DNA of 64,000 bases from Dryomyza anilis (lineage: Eukaryota; Arthropoda; Insecta; Diptera; Dryomyzidae), in contig OX638131.1 of assembly GCA_951804985.1 (NCBI GenBank), positions 107,811,363 to 107,875,362 on the forward strand, written 5' to 3'. The notes under the pieces are model-generated. The model saw only the letters and a program-made list of their open reading frames with translations. It was not told the DNA's origin and searched no databases. The translations under genes were made by a program, and so were the position numbers. Below, in pieces: positions 46,528-57,189 of the stretch. Every line of letters begins with the position of its first letter. Within the stretch, counting starts at the first letter, position 1.

Positions 46528-46782
46528 GATATGACATGTGGCAGTGCTGTGACATTTTGGATATTTTTGCTTTTTTCGCTGATTTTGCTAAATGTAAATT
46601 TGACAAATGGCGGCCGTCCCGATGAGCTGCACATTGGCGGTATTTTTCCAATTGCGGGCAAGGGCGGCTGGCAGGGCGGCCAGGCGTGCATGCCGGCCGC
46701 TCGTCTAGCGCTCGACGATGTGAATAACAAGCAGAATCTGTTGCCGGGATTTAAGCTGATACTGCACAGCAATGATAGTGAG
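46528..46782 (+). CDS. GABA-B-R1: GABA-B receptor subunit 1, first coding exon (partial gene)
   Basis: Seen: an 84-codon open frame from the ATG at 46531 to a phase-0 exon end (last codon GAG, Glu). A polypyrimidine tract and AG at 46526-46527 precede it, and the donor GTAAGTGA follows. Residues 1-27 form a signal peptide: a short polar start, then the hydrophobic run TFWIFLLFSLILL. From about residue 34 come LHIGGIFPIAGKGGWQGGQA, an ALDDVN segment, and LLPGFKLILHSNDSE. Known: these are hallmarks of the start of the Venus-flytrap (ANF-receptor type) ligand-binding domain of insect GABA-B-R1, a class C G-protein-coupled receptor that binds GABA at the plasma membrane and works as a heterodimer with subunit 2. 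Inferred: the next exon should begin with the Cys that follows this Glu in relatives. The exon is far more GC-rich than its flanks. The ATG choice rests on the signal peptide and the acceptor three bases upstream, so the upstream exon is probably 5' UTR. Only this part of the gene is in the window. Confidence 0.95.
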
Positions 46783-46790
46783 GTAAGTGA
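46783..46790 (+). promoter_or_regulatory. 5' splice site (donor) after the GABA-B-R1 first coding exon
   Basis: GAG followed by GTAAGTGA is a near-consensus donor. The frame stays open past it only by chance, giving residues that no longer resemble the receptor. The intron is phase 0 and runs at least to the window end. Confidence 0.88.
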
Positions 46791-47159
46791 AATTGTTGTG
46801 CCATTTTATATTTTTAATTTTCAATTTATAATTTTAATTTTTAAATTAAAAGGTACACTGTGCTCGGTACACATGACGTATGAGTGGCATTTTTAAACTT
46901 TATTCTTTTATCAGTTATTTCTGCATAAAATTGAGAAGTTTAATTTTTGTTTTGTTTTATAAATTAACTATAATATATGAAATTAAATATAAAATTGTTT
47001 AATTTGTTAAAAACAAAATTAAATTCAGTTTTTAAATAGCAGAAAAATTATAAAAGATCGATTTGTTATTAATATTTTATGATTTTTATTTTATTCTCCA
47101 TATTTAACAGAATACAATTCAATAATACACATAGGCACACAGCAACATGGTCACATATC
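46791..47159 (+). other. Start of the intron after the GABA-B-R1 exon
   Basis: AT-rich, no repeats or conserved blocks recognised. Confidence 0.5.
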
Positions 47160-48345
47160 TTTTTTAGACCTATGTCGGAATTACATGCAGTGAAAATTTG
47201 CTTGCACCTAATTTCCGACACTTTGTAATTTGCATATACGTAATCGAGAACTCACAAAATTCATTAAATGTATATAATTTTGGAACAAAAACCAGTTTAA
47301 ACGTAAAAACATCACTTATACGCCTATGTTGGAATTACATACAAGGCATATTTTCGTGCACTTAATTTCCGACACTTTGGAATTTTCTTTTAGATATTCG
47401 ATAACACTGAAAATCAGTATAATCCGATACTAAAACCATTTTTAATGTAAAACCATAAAACTCGGTATTAAGAGCTGCTTAAATTTCCGTGCACCTAACT
47501 TGCGACGCACTGTAATTTGGTTTTTAAATTATCAAAAACTCTCGAATTTACCAAATGGACTAAAACACGAATTTACAAACAGTACATCACAAACATCACT
47601 TATACGCCTGTGTCGGAATTACATGCAAGGCATATTTTCGTGCACTTAATTACCGACACTTTGTAATTTTCTTTTAGATATTCGATAACACTGAAAATCA
47701 GAATTATTCGATACTAAAATCATTTTGAATGTAAAACCATAAAACTCTCAACCCGACGAGTGTGTCGGTATTAAGAGCTGCTTAAATTTCCGAGCACCTA
47801 ACTTGCGACGCACTGTAATTATCAAAAACTCTCGAATTTACCAAATGGACTAAAAAACGAAATTACAAACAGTACAAATTTACATTACTAATTACCGACA
47901 CTTTTTAATTAACATTTACATAATAGACTATTCAATTAAAATCATTAACTATAACACAAAAGCATCTTTAAACGTAAAACCATCACTTATAAACATATAT
48001 CGGAATTACAAACAGTGTATATTTTCATGTATTTTATTTCCGACACTGTGTGTATTCAAATAATCTACAACTCGTCAATATTAACAAATTTTGATGCAGT
48101 TAGAAATTTAAATGTAAAACCATTCACTCTCAATCCAACGACAATGTCGGAATTAGGAGCTGCTTAAATTTCCGAGTGCCTAACTTGCGACACACGGTAA
48201 TTTTGTATTTAATTAACCGAAAACTTACATAATCATCAAATGTACATAATTCCGATACAAAAACAGCTATGTCTGAATTACATGCAATGCAAATTTTCAT
48301 GCACCTAATTTTAGACACTTTTTTAATTTACATTTAAATAATTAA
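47160..48345. repeat. Alternating hairpin-bearing satellite in the GABA-B-R1 intron
   Basis: Type A segments (TGTCGGAATTACATGCA, then CACYTAATTTCCGACACTTT) begin at about 47172, 47325, 47611, 47995 and 48268. Type B segments (GTCGGTATTAAGAGCTGC, then CACCTAACTTGCGACGCACT) begin at about 47463, 47761 and 48143. In type A, TGTCGGAATTA and TAATTTCCGACA form a hairpin. Linkers share CGTAAAACCATCACTTAT. The average spacing is about 140-155 bp. Confidence 0.8.
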
Positions 48346-48366
48346 AAGCTCGAAACCACACCAAAT

Positions 48367-48890
48367 ATTTTTTATTGTTTTTTTTTTTTTATAAATTAAA
48401 CAACGATCAGGGGATGCCCCCTATTCATGCAATGCACAGTGTTGATCGTATGAAGGGATGATAGGTTAAATGGAGGGGGGAGTAGTGTCGGTGAATGTTT
48501 GTTTTGAACTTGCCAATATCAAAAATGTCGGGAAAAACAGACGCAGGGAGATTGTTCCACAAACGTATCGTGCGACTGAAGAACGAATTCTCTCGGTAAT
48601 GCGTGGTTCTATTGAGAGCCGAGTGAACTACGAAGGGGTGGGCTTGGTTCGATGCCCGAGTAGAACGAGAGGACACACGACCTGGTGAAATCAGGCCATA
48701 TATTTCCCTCGAACACTTACCGTTGTAATACTTATAGAACAGGCTTACACACCCTACGGTCCTTCGGTGCTCAAGAGAACCAATAGAGGATGAAATATTT
48801 TCATCCCCTATCAAATATATTGCATGCTGTTGGATTCGATCCAGGAACTCCAAAGAAAATTTTGAAGCCCCTGCCCATATGTGCGAATAT
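48367..48890 (-). mobile_element. 5'-truncated non-LTR retrotransposon (LINE) copy
   Basis: It consists of the ORF2 remnant plus a short 3' UTR and an A-rich tail (poly-T on the + strand at about 48367-48391). The 5' end breaks off at about 48890, typical of incomplete target-primed reverse transcription. The clade is not assigned from this part alone. Confidence 0.8.
48425..48890 (-). pseudogene. LINE ORF2 C-terminal region (5'-truncated reverse transcriptase polyprotein)
   Basis: About 154 codons remain open to a TGA stop at 48425-48427. Visible in order: YSHIWAGA, LDRIQ, SLEHRR, LFYKYYNGKC, RSTRASNQAHPF, LWNNLPASVFPD, and FKTNIHRHY. Known: this is the conserved tail downstream of the reverse-transcriptase domain in many arthropod LINE ORF2 proteins (jockey/CR1-like groups). 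The catalytic reverse-transcriptase and endonuclease parts are missing, so it is not functional. It sits antisense in the GABA-B-R1 intron. The frame is intact over the whole remnant, suggesting a fairly young insertion compared with the broken copy at 16401-16475. Confidence 0.85.
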
Positions 48891-48964
48891 CTTTTTATTT
48901 GGACAACTAACTGAATTATAAATACGGATTTTGTGTGGCAATATCTTGACTAAACTGACGCAAA

Positions 48965-49986
48965 CATTTTTGTTTTTTTGCCATAACTATTCATGGGTAC
49001 AAGATCAAATAGTGATGTGAAGACATTAATTGTTTGTTTTTAAAACACCTATTGATTGGCCTAATTATTTAAAAATAATTTTTCAAACTTTTTTTGTTTG
49101 CATATAACAAAAGTTTAAAAATTATTTTCAAATAATGATGCCAATCGATAGGTACTTTAAAAGCAAACAATTTATGACTGTACACCACTATTTTTTCTTG
49201 TACCAGTTAAAAGTTATGGCAAAAAACGATTTCCAATTATATTATAACTCCTTATTGGTGCTAGATAAAATATTAGTGTAAAGACATTAATTATTTGTTT
49301 TTAAAGCACCTATCGATCTGCATCTTTAATATAAAATATTTTGGCAAACATTAATTTGCCATGGCAAAATATTTGTAATCAATAATGCAGATCGATAGGT
49401 GCTTTGAAAACAAGCAATTATTGCCTTCACATAACTATTTTATCTAGTACCATTAAAGAGTTATAGCAAAAAAACGAATAGATTCGCCCTTTTGACATGA
49501 CAAGATTTTCAATTTTTCCAATTTCTTCGTTTTTTTTTGCTATATTTTTTTATTTGTGCAAGATAAAATAGTCGTGTAAAGGTATTTATTGTTTGTTTTA
49601 AAGGCACCTATCGATTGGCATCATTATTTAACAATTATTATTTAACAATTTTCTGACAAAAAACAAATTAATGTTTGGAAATATATTTTTAAATAATGAT
49701 GCCATTCGATAGGTACTTTAAAAACAAACAATTAATGCCTTTACACCAATATTTTATCTAATACCAATAAAAAGTTATAGCAAAAAAATTAAAAGATTCG
49801 CCCTTTTGGCATGATTTACGATTTTTCAAATTCACCCTTTTTGTTTTGTTTTTTAAGGCTAGAAATATCCAACGAAACTACCCATGATTTTGGCAAAGTA
49901 TACTTGAGGAAAACCTGCATTCAAGCATGTTAAAATATGCAAATGTCAAAAATTTCACATTCGCCCCTTTGACATGGTAGTGACGA
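48965..49986. mobile_element. Hairpin-unit MITE, copy 2 (left end lost)
   Basis: It contains three hairpins (about 48980-49220, 49241-49467, 49539-49781) with arms like those at 22477-23465: TAAAATAGTNGTGTAAAGG, GCACCTATCGATYKGCATC, TTTGGCAAAATATTT. The right end (49790-49986) is the reverse complement of 22477-22670, ending CATGGTAGTGACGA then TA. No matching left terminus was found near 48965, and the element starts just beside the truncated LINE. Confidence 0.75.
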
Positions 49987-51619
49987 TATGTAGGCTTTTC
50001 CGAAAAGAATAAAACAGAAATTCGCACAATACTTGATTCGCACACTAGATTCAAATTAAAAATAATGCATTATAGTGATATAAAACAAACACTTTTAAAA
50101 GGTTTTTAATTGCTTCATTTAAAATGAATTTTATAGTAATTAAAAATAAATAGTTTTTGTTTGTTTTAAACGTAATTAATTTATATTTAATATTAAAATA
50201 ACTACTAATAACTGAAGGCTATAAAATCGTGCACAAAGTTTTGTATATAAAAATAAAAATATATTTTTCAATAAAAATATATAAAAATACAAGTTTTAAT
50301 TTATATTTATGATAAACGAGTGATGTATATTTATGAATAGTTATTTTTAAATAAATATACTTTTTTAAAATATATAAAATATTATAAAATTTTAATTTTT
50401 ATTTTAAAAAATTAAAAAATAATTGAATAATTTGTATTTAAAAAAAAATGTTCAACGACAAATTTAACCGCTACACACTTCGGTTCTAAGTATCACGAAA
50501 AGCCAACAAAATTAACCACAAACAGCGGTGACCGCAAAGCATTGAGTTAGTTGCGCCCTTAATTGACACTTAGTGCATTGAACAGCCGCAAAACGGTGCA
50601 ATAAACATGAACTAAAACACCAATTAAATGCAACAACAACAACAATAGAAATTACAACAAGAACAAAAAAATACAACAACAACTAAAATCAAAACAACAT
50701 CATAAATTGCAACAACAACAACAGCAATGCAAATTGCAACAACTACAATAAGCTAAATACAACAAAAGCAGATAGCAAAACATTTAGGCGCCAAAAACAA
50801 GTTGGCTGCTAATTGCATTTTAACCGTCGCATTTAACGCATGAATTAAGCCAACAATTAATTGGAAAATTTTACAAAAAAATACGCACTCATTTCGTAAT
50901 AGTTGTTTTATTGATTTGTATATTTTTGTTTTAACTTTGACTATTAAAATTTTGTACAAAAAATGATATTAAAAATGGAAGAACCCCCATAAAACGGAAA
51001 TATCAAAAAAATAAATAAAATACAGACAAAATAAATTTTAAATAACCCCTTAATGTTACGATTATGAAATAATCCCTAATGCACAGTATTAATTAAACCC
51101 CAAAAATAATAAATAATACTTATAAATTCAAATGGCTTCAAAATCAAAACTGATAAATTACAAAAAAAACAAAAATATTAATGATATTAATAAATTCAAA
51201 TTATGCAATAATCTCAAACGTAAAAAAAGAAACAAACCAGCAAAAAAAAAAAATAAAATAAAAACCTGACAAAATCTAAACAGAGTTTTGGTAGATTTTC
51301 GGTAGATTCGGTAGGTTTCTTTATCAAAATCTTCTTGTTACTCTACATAGACAGATGACAGCATTATGACAATTTCCAAGTAGTTAAAGAAATATGAAGA
51401 CAGGTATATGAAAAGTAAAGGCAGATCATGGTAGCTTCATATTTTTATTATCTACCAAAAAATTATCTACCATTATAACCAATTATGTTTCAAATGAAAA
51501 ATAGCCTTTAATATATATTTTTTTTTATTCCATTTTTTCACATATTACTTAATATTTATTTAAATTACACCCAAAATCATACGCAAAAATTAAATTTTTG
51601 AGCATTATATCATATCCAG
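49987..51619. other. Intronic AT-rich DNA with (CAA)n-like tracts
   Basis: 50630-50760 is rich in CAACAACAACAAC and ACAACAACT words. 50460-50600 is a GC-richer patch. No exon-like frame. Confidence 0.45.
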
Positions 51620-53910
51620 TACAAAATATACGGCAGACAATTGGCGGGTAACAGCCAACTAAACACATAAGTTTTAAAGCAGAAAACCAACAGTTGTTCG
51701 TCTAGTTTTTAGCAGACAAATGTGGAGTTTTTAACAGAACCATCATGTTGCCCGCCTTAAACAGATCCCAGTCTAACGGCAGTGTACAGAAAGACGATTG
51801 AATGTGAAAGCAGATACTTGGTATGCAAAGTCTGTCAAACATTATATTTTTTAGAAATATCATTAGCACACGTTTTAAATAAGGTTCCTTCAGTTTTTTT
51901 TTTTGAACAATTTTACACATTTTACAATGAGAAAAATAATAAAAAAAAATCTGTCGCCAAATTGATTAACGAGCTTGAGGTAGATATTTCTAAAAATTTT
52001 AAATATAATGATTCTCTACCGTCGCATTAATTAATCAATTTTTTGTATCAGTCGACTGCGTGAGACAGACTATCTTGCTATGTTTACCTTTCTATGTCTA
52101 CATTTCTTTATTCAAAGACATTTCACAAATGTCCAGATGCTTTAAATTTTAAAAATAAAAATTGCTATTGTCTGCCTTTTAATGTCTACTTTTCTATATC
52201 TACCTTTTTTGTCTACCTGCTTTATGTCCAGCTGCTTTAAATATAATACAAAAAAATTGCTTTTATCTGCTGCCAACTTTTGTCCGGTATTCTACGATAA
52301 CCCTGCGCTACAAGACAACCTCTATCATATATAATTCCAAAAATATGCACAAATCTACCAATAATCTACCGTGGCACAATCAAGTTTTTCTGTTGACAGC
52401 CTCTTTCAAAAATAATTCCAAAAGTATTGCATAAAAACAAGAAATTTAATGATTCTCTACCGTCGCATTTATAAATTTTTAAAATTCACAAAGTTTTTGT
52501 ATCCGTCGACTGCTCGAAAATTGCTATTGTCTGCCTTTAATGTCTACTTTTCTATATCTATCTTTTTTGTCTACCTTTTTATGTCCAGCTACTTTAAATA
52601 TAATACAAAAAAAATTGCTTTTATCTGCTGCCAACTTTCGTCCGGTATTCTACGACAACCCTGCGCTACAAGACAGCCTCTATCATATACAATTCCAAAA
52701 ATATACACAAATCTACCAATAATCTACCGTTGCACAATCAAGTTTTTCTGTTGATAGCCTCTTTCAAAAATAATTCCAAAAGTATACCATAAAAACAAGA
52801 AATTTCAAGTATGATGATTCTCTACCATCACATTTATAAATTTTTAAAATTCGCAAAGTTTTTGTATCCGTAGACTGCTTGAGACAGGCTACTTTGCCAT
52901 GTCTACCTTTCTATGATAGTTGCCGCTACAAAGCAGCATTTTTCAAATATAATATAAAAAACATTACATAAATCTACCGTGGCACGTGCAAATCATGCTG
53001 ATTGCATGCGTAAAATCTGCTATAAGAATACTATTTTATATGAGGAAAAACAAAAATTTCAATTGGCAGTTAATATCTGCTTTCCGTTATTCTGACGAAA
53101 ATCTCTGTCTCCTATGATTACAAAAATCTTTCATTAATCTCCAGTGGCACGTGAAAAATTTGTAACATGCGGATTGACCGATTAAAATCTGCTAAAAGAA
53201 GGCAGTAGATTGCTGCCTTCCAATATTCTCTACTATAAGGTATCCTCTTTAAAAATACTGTTCCAAGAATATTTCACAAATCTACCGTGGCATGAGGTAA
53301 CATTTGGTAACAGGCCGAATGCGTAAAATCTGCTGTAAGAAGGCTAATTTATAACGTTATAAAATGCAAGTGTCTTCCAACATCCGCTTTCTGATATAAA
53401 TTAACATCTGTCAAAATATATTTTGAAAACCTTCCATATATCTACCGTAGAACGTACAAATTTGGAATTTGCCGAGTACGTTAAATCTGCTGTAATGTTT
53501 TGTTTGTGATATTTTGGGTACCTAATAAAATGCTGCCTTCTGATATTCTACCGATAATAAGGCCTCTTTCTAAATATAATTCCAAAAACATTCCCTATAT
53601 CTACCATGACAGATTTTTTAACATATCGATTCGTAATTATCGTAATTTCAGTTAAAAGAAGACCAATATTTTGATAATGATTAAATGGAATTGTCTGCCT
53701 TCTGATATTCTGCAGAAAACCTACTATTTTTGACTAGGAAAATCTACCCTAAATTAAATTTTTAACAGGCTGAAGTGAAAGATTATAAGGTCTCAAAATT
53801 GGCGTGTACTTTAAAAGCAGATTATTTTCTTAAGAATACACCAAGAATCTGCTTTTAAAATTCCACAAAATTTGATAACCTGCTAAAATAACAAACTCAA
53901 CAAATTTCCA
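51620..53910. repeat. Degenerate 240-440-bp units rich in CTACC/TCTGC words
   Basis: TTGCTTTTATCTGCTGCCAA, GTCCGGTATTCTACGA, CCTGCGCTACAAGACA, ATTCCAAAAATATRCACAAA, TCTACCGTGGCACAATCAAG and GATTCTCTACCGTCGCATT recur. 52160-52515 and 52520-52875 are close tandem copies (offset about 360). Later units (52920-53750) are more diverged and carry AAAATCTGCTRTAAGAAGG and CTGCCTTCTGATATTCT. CCAACTAAA occurs near the left edge (51655), and TTTAGTTGG near the right (53911), so the whole may be one element with inverted ends. Confidence 0.7.
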
Positions 53911-54035
53911 TTTAGTTGGGTGTGTGCAAGAAATATGTCCTATAGTCCTCAATATATAATATAAAATTGATTTTGGTTGTAATCAGCCAGAGTACTGGGT
54001 TTTTGGCAGAAATCTGCCAGTATGCTACCAGTAAC

Positions 54036-54165
54036 TAGAGATGGGTGCGTGCTTGATTTTGGTGGCACGAACACGCACGGGCACAACAACAATATTTTGA
54101 TAATGAAATGAGGAACTCAGATTTTCGTGCGTGACTCGAAAAAGCATGGCACGCGCCCATCTCTA
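54036..54165. mobile_element. 130-bp hAT-like MITE
   Basis: The ends TAGAGATGGGTGCGTGC and GCACGCGCCCATCTCTA are inverted repeats. The flanks CCAGTAAC (54028-54035) and TCAGTAAT (54166-54173) match at six of eight bases, fitting the 8-bp target duplication of hAT elements. The inside has further CGTGCGTG/CACGCAC complementarity. No coding sequence. Confidence 0.75.
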
Positions 54166-54173
54166 TCAGTAAT

Positions 54174-54474
54174 CTTCCATATATTTTGTATCGGATACTA
54201 CCCAAAGCAAAGAAGTATTTTTTTTGCATTTTTTTTTATTTTTTTTATTTTAATTATAACACTTAAAGCTTTAAATTTAAATTTAATTTATTTTAAATAC
54301 ATAATAAATACGCTGAAGCTGCATTTAATTATTGTAGTTGTTATCAAAACTTTGCATATTGTCGTTCTTGTTTTTCTAATGTCCTGCTGCTTATTATTAT
54401 CTAGAGTCACATAAATTCTGCCATAGTTTGACAGCAAGTGGCAACGACGACAATGACATCGACGTCATGTATTA
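54174..54474. other. Intronic AT-rich DNA, no feature
   Basis: No supportable feature was seen. Confidence 0.35.
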
Positions 54475-54552
54475 GTGTGTGTGTGTGTAAATTTATATAT
54501 TTCAATATATATATATATATATATATGTCTGTATATATATATATCTATGCTG
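54475..54552. repeat. (GT)n and (AT)n dinucleotide microsatellites
   Basis: TGTGTGTGTGTG is followed by two ATATATATATAT runs and short CTGTATAT breaks. Confidence 0.85.
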
Positions 54553-55395
54553 TATATATTATTTGGCTCTTCATGTGGTCAAAAGATCACAGAACAAAAC
54601 AACAAGACCAAACTCTATTAGCCTGATTTCCCACAGGATCAACGCTAAACTTATCATCAGACTGTGATGACTGTGTTCTCGGTGTGTCTATATTTAAGTT
54701 TATTATAATTTATATTAATAAAGAGTTGCCTGCAGTTATGACTTTGAGAAAATGCCCGAAGCAGTGGTGGCCATGGGGTGTATATGTGATTTTTAATTAG
54801 ACTTATTAAAAGTTCATCATACGACATGTGGCACAAGGTGCAATATTTAGCGATTGCATATGAGATAATTTAAATTTTGTTAATATTAAATTAATTAAAA
54901 CATGCAAAAAGTATATTTTAACTTTAAAATAAGGAAATTACAAAATGTTGGTAATTAGCTGCATCAAAATTTGCACTGCATGTAAATACGACATATGGAT
55001 ATTTCAACTATTTTACTAAATATAGTGTTCAGGATATAAATATTAATTGTTGGTCTTTTAAAATTTCATTGAATGTGTATAACTAAAAGTATGACTGCCA
55101 TTTAAGCAAATAGTTGATACATTTGCGGCTTAATATGCAGCACATACGAAATTCTAATCAAATGCACAACGTACCGCAGATTTGTAATTATGGCAAGGAT
55201 AGCGCAATCAAATTTTCTACAAAAATGTTAAATGCAAATGAGAAAAACATCAATGAAATGTGGGAGAGACTATGTCAATCTGTTGCAGTGGTTTTACTTT
55301 TATGTGTTTTATTCGAATTTCGTTAAAAATGTGACGAATTACACAAAGAAAAATTTTTAAATATATTACTAGCTTACTAATATTATATAGAATTT
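54553..55395. other. Intronic DNA, no exon recognised
   Basis: Mixed AT-rich sequence. The 70-codon frame at 55114-55326 has no recognisable similarity and no convincing splice context. Confidence 0.4.
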
Positions 55396-56560
55396 ATTTG
55401 ATAATTATTATAATTAGAAAATCTGATTATGAATACATTAAAGATTAAGCTGTGATTATGACTACGAATTTGATAATAAATATATAAAATTAGGATTGTA
55501 AATTCAATATATATATATGATTGCAATTTTGATACAATTGCGATATTATAGTGTTTTTGAATTTTTACTGTGGTGATGTTTGAAGTTGTAAACATAAATT
55601 CGATTGTGATTATTATCATTATTATTATAAATATAATATTGATTTATGATACTATGTTAGTGATTATCTTATGTTTATGTTGACGATTGTATTTATGACT
55701 ATGAACACTATTGTGGTTGCGATAGTTATTATGATTTTTATTATGATTGTGATCATAATTATGATTGTTTTTATGAATATCATTATAATTGTGATTATAG
55801 TTATGATTGTAATTAGAATAACAATTATGATTTTTATTATTAGAAATGTAATAATCATTATGGTAATAGTTATAAATATTATTATGTTTATGATTAGCAT
55901 TGTGAATTTGATTATGGTTAAAATTGTGATTATGATTTTGTTTATAATCATTATAATTGCAATTATAGTTATAGTATTGACTTTAAATATAATTATGTTA
56001 TAATCATAGTGATAATAATATTGTGATAATTATAATATTTATTCTTATAAATATTTTTATAATTTTACCAATGATGTATTGTTAATATGATTGATTTATT
56101 GTTTTAATTATATGATTACTGTTCTGAATGTGATAATGATTATAATTATGATGATGATATTGACTGTGATTTTAAAAGAATAATTATAAATGTGATAATG
56201 ATATAGTTACGATTATGAATATTATTATGATGGTTACGTTGTACATCAGTATTATATTTGTGAATATAAATTTATTTACGAGATTGATAATGATTTTTCT
56301 TGGTAATGAAATGCTTGTCACTAAAATTATGAAAACGATTGTGATTACAATTTTTTGTGATTGTTATTATGATTATAATTTTGTTGTTCTAATGATTGTT
56401 ATTCTGATTCTGGTTTTGACCGTAATTACATTAACACTTATACTATGATTATGAACATAATGTGGATCATAACTACGATTGTTTATTATCTATGGTTCTG
56501 CTAATGATTATTATAATTATTTAAATTATGATTATTATAAAAATTGTGATCATGAGTATA
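55396..56560. repeat. Degenerate ATTATGATTATAATTGTGATT simple-sequence region
   Basis: TTATGATTATAATT, GTGATTATGATT and ATAATTATGATT words recur with 3- and 6-base periodicity. Both strands therefore show Ile/Met-rich frames that I do not count as genes. Confidence 0.75.
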
Positions 56561-56639
56561 CCGAAGAAAAAAGTAATAAATTTAATTAAAAAATAATAAT
56601 TTGAATGAAATCAAATGTAATGTTATTTTGAAGATAATA

Positions 56640-57185
56640 CATTTTAAACAAATATTTTAGAATATTATTCATTATTGAGAGTTAGTCTGGACTATGCTCG
56701 TGTATAAGCATAAATTATTTTCTTGTTTATTATTAAAGCCTAAATGATAAAAAATATAAAAAAATAAAAAAAAAACAAAAATTTACGAGTTTGGATCGAA
56801 TTATCTTAAAAACTTATTAAGTAATTATATAACTTATTAAGTAATTATTAGTATAATGAAATTAATCTTGACAAGTAGAAAAAAAAGCCTTTAACATTTT
56901 TTTTGTAAAACTATTTTTCAATAGCACTATATTTATTTTTATTCTAATTAAATGTTAAATATTAAATGTTAAATGTTAAATGTTAAATGTTAAATGTTAA
57001 ATGTTAAATGTTAAATGTTAAATGTTAAATGTTAAATGTTAAATGTTAAATGTTAAATGTTAAATGTTAAATGTAGCGTTGTAGGAAAAAAAAAAGAATA
57101 TGCTGTCAATATCAGCACCAGCTAGTTATATACAATTAATATATGAGACGTCTATGAGAAAAATCGTGTTGGGTAGTGTAATTAA
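56640..57185 (+). repeat. 0.5-kb dispersed repeat family, copy d
   Basis: GTTAGTCTGGACTATGCTCG, ATTTACGAGTTTGGATCG, AATCTTGACAAGT, then after the 7-mer tract GAATATGCTGTCAATATCAG and AAAATCGTGTTGGGTAGTG match copies a-c. It is about 51 kb from them but in the same orientation. Confidence 0.6.
56948..57074 (+). repeat. 7-bp TAAATGT microsatellite
   Basis: About 18 nearly perfect copies of TTAAATG/TAAATGT inside copy d of the 0.5-kb family, at a position where copies a and c have only a short AT-rich TTATATTCTAAG-type stretch. Confidence 0.92.
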
Positions 57186-57189
57186 CCTC

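Noticed and set aside
46509..46772. Minus-strand open frame of 87 codons
   Set aside because: It is the antisense shadow of the GABA-B-R1 exon, which has clear protein similarity and splice sites on the + strand.
48470..48688. Plus-strand 72-codon frame
   Set aside because: It is opposite the LINE ORF2 remnant, which explains the open frame.
55664..56003. Ile/Met-rich membrane-protein-like frames on both strands
   Set aside because: ATTATGATT simple sequence produces these frames in both directions. No start context, no conserved residues.
56948..57074. Telomere-like repeat because of the 7-bp period
   Set aside because: TAAATGT is not a known insect telomere unit (flies also lack short telomerase repeats), and it sits inside a dispersed repeat copy.
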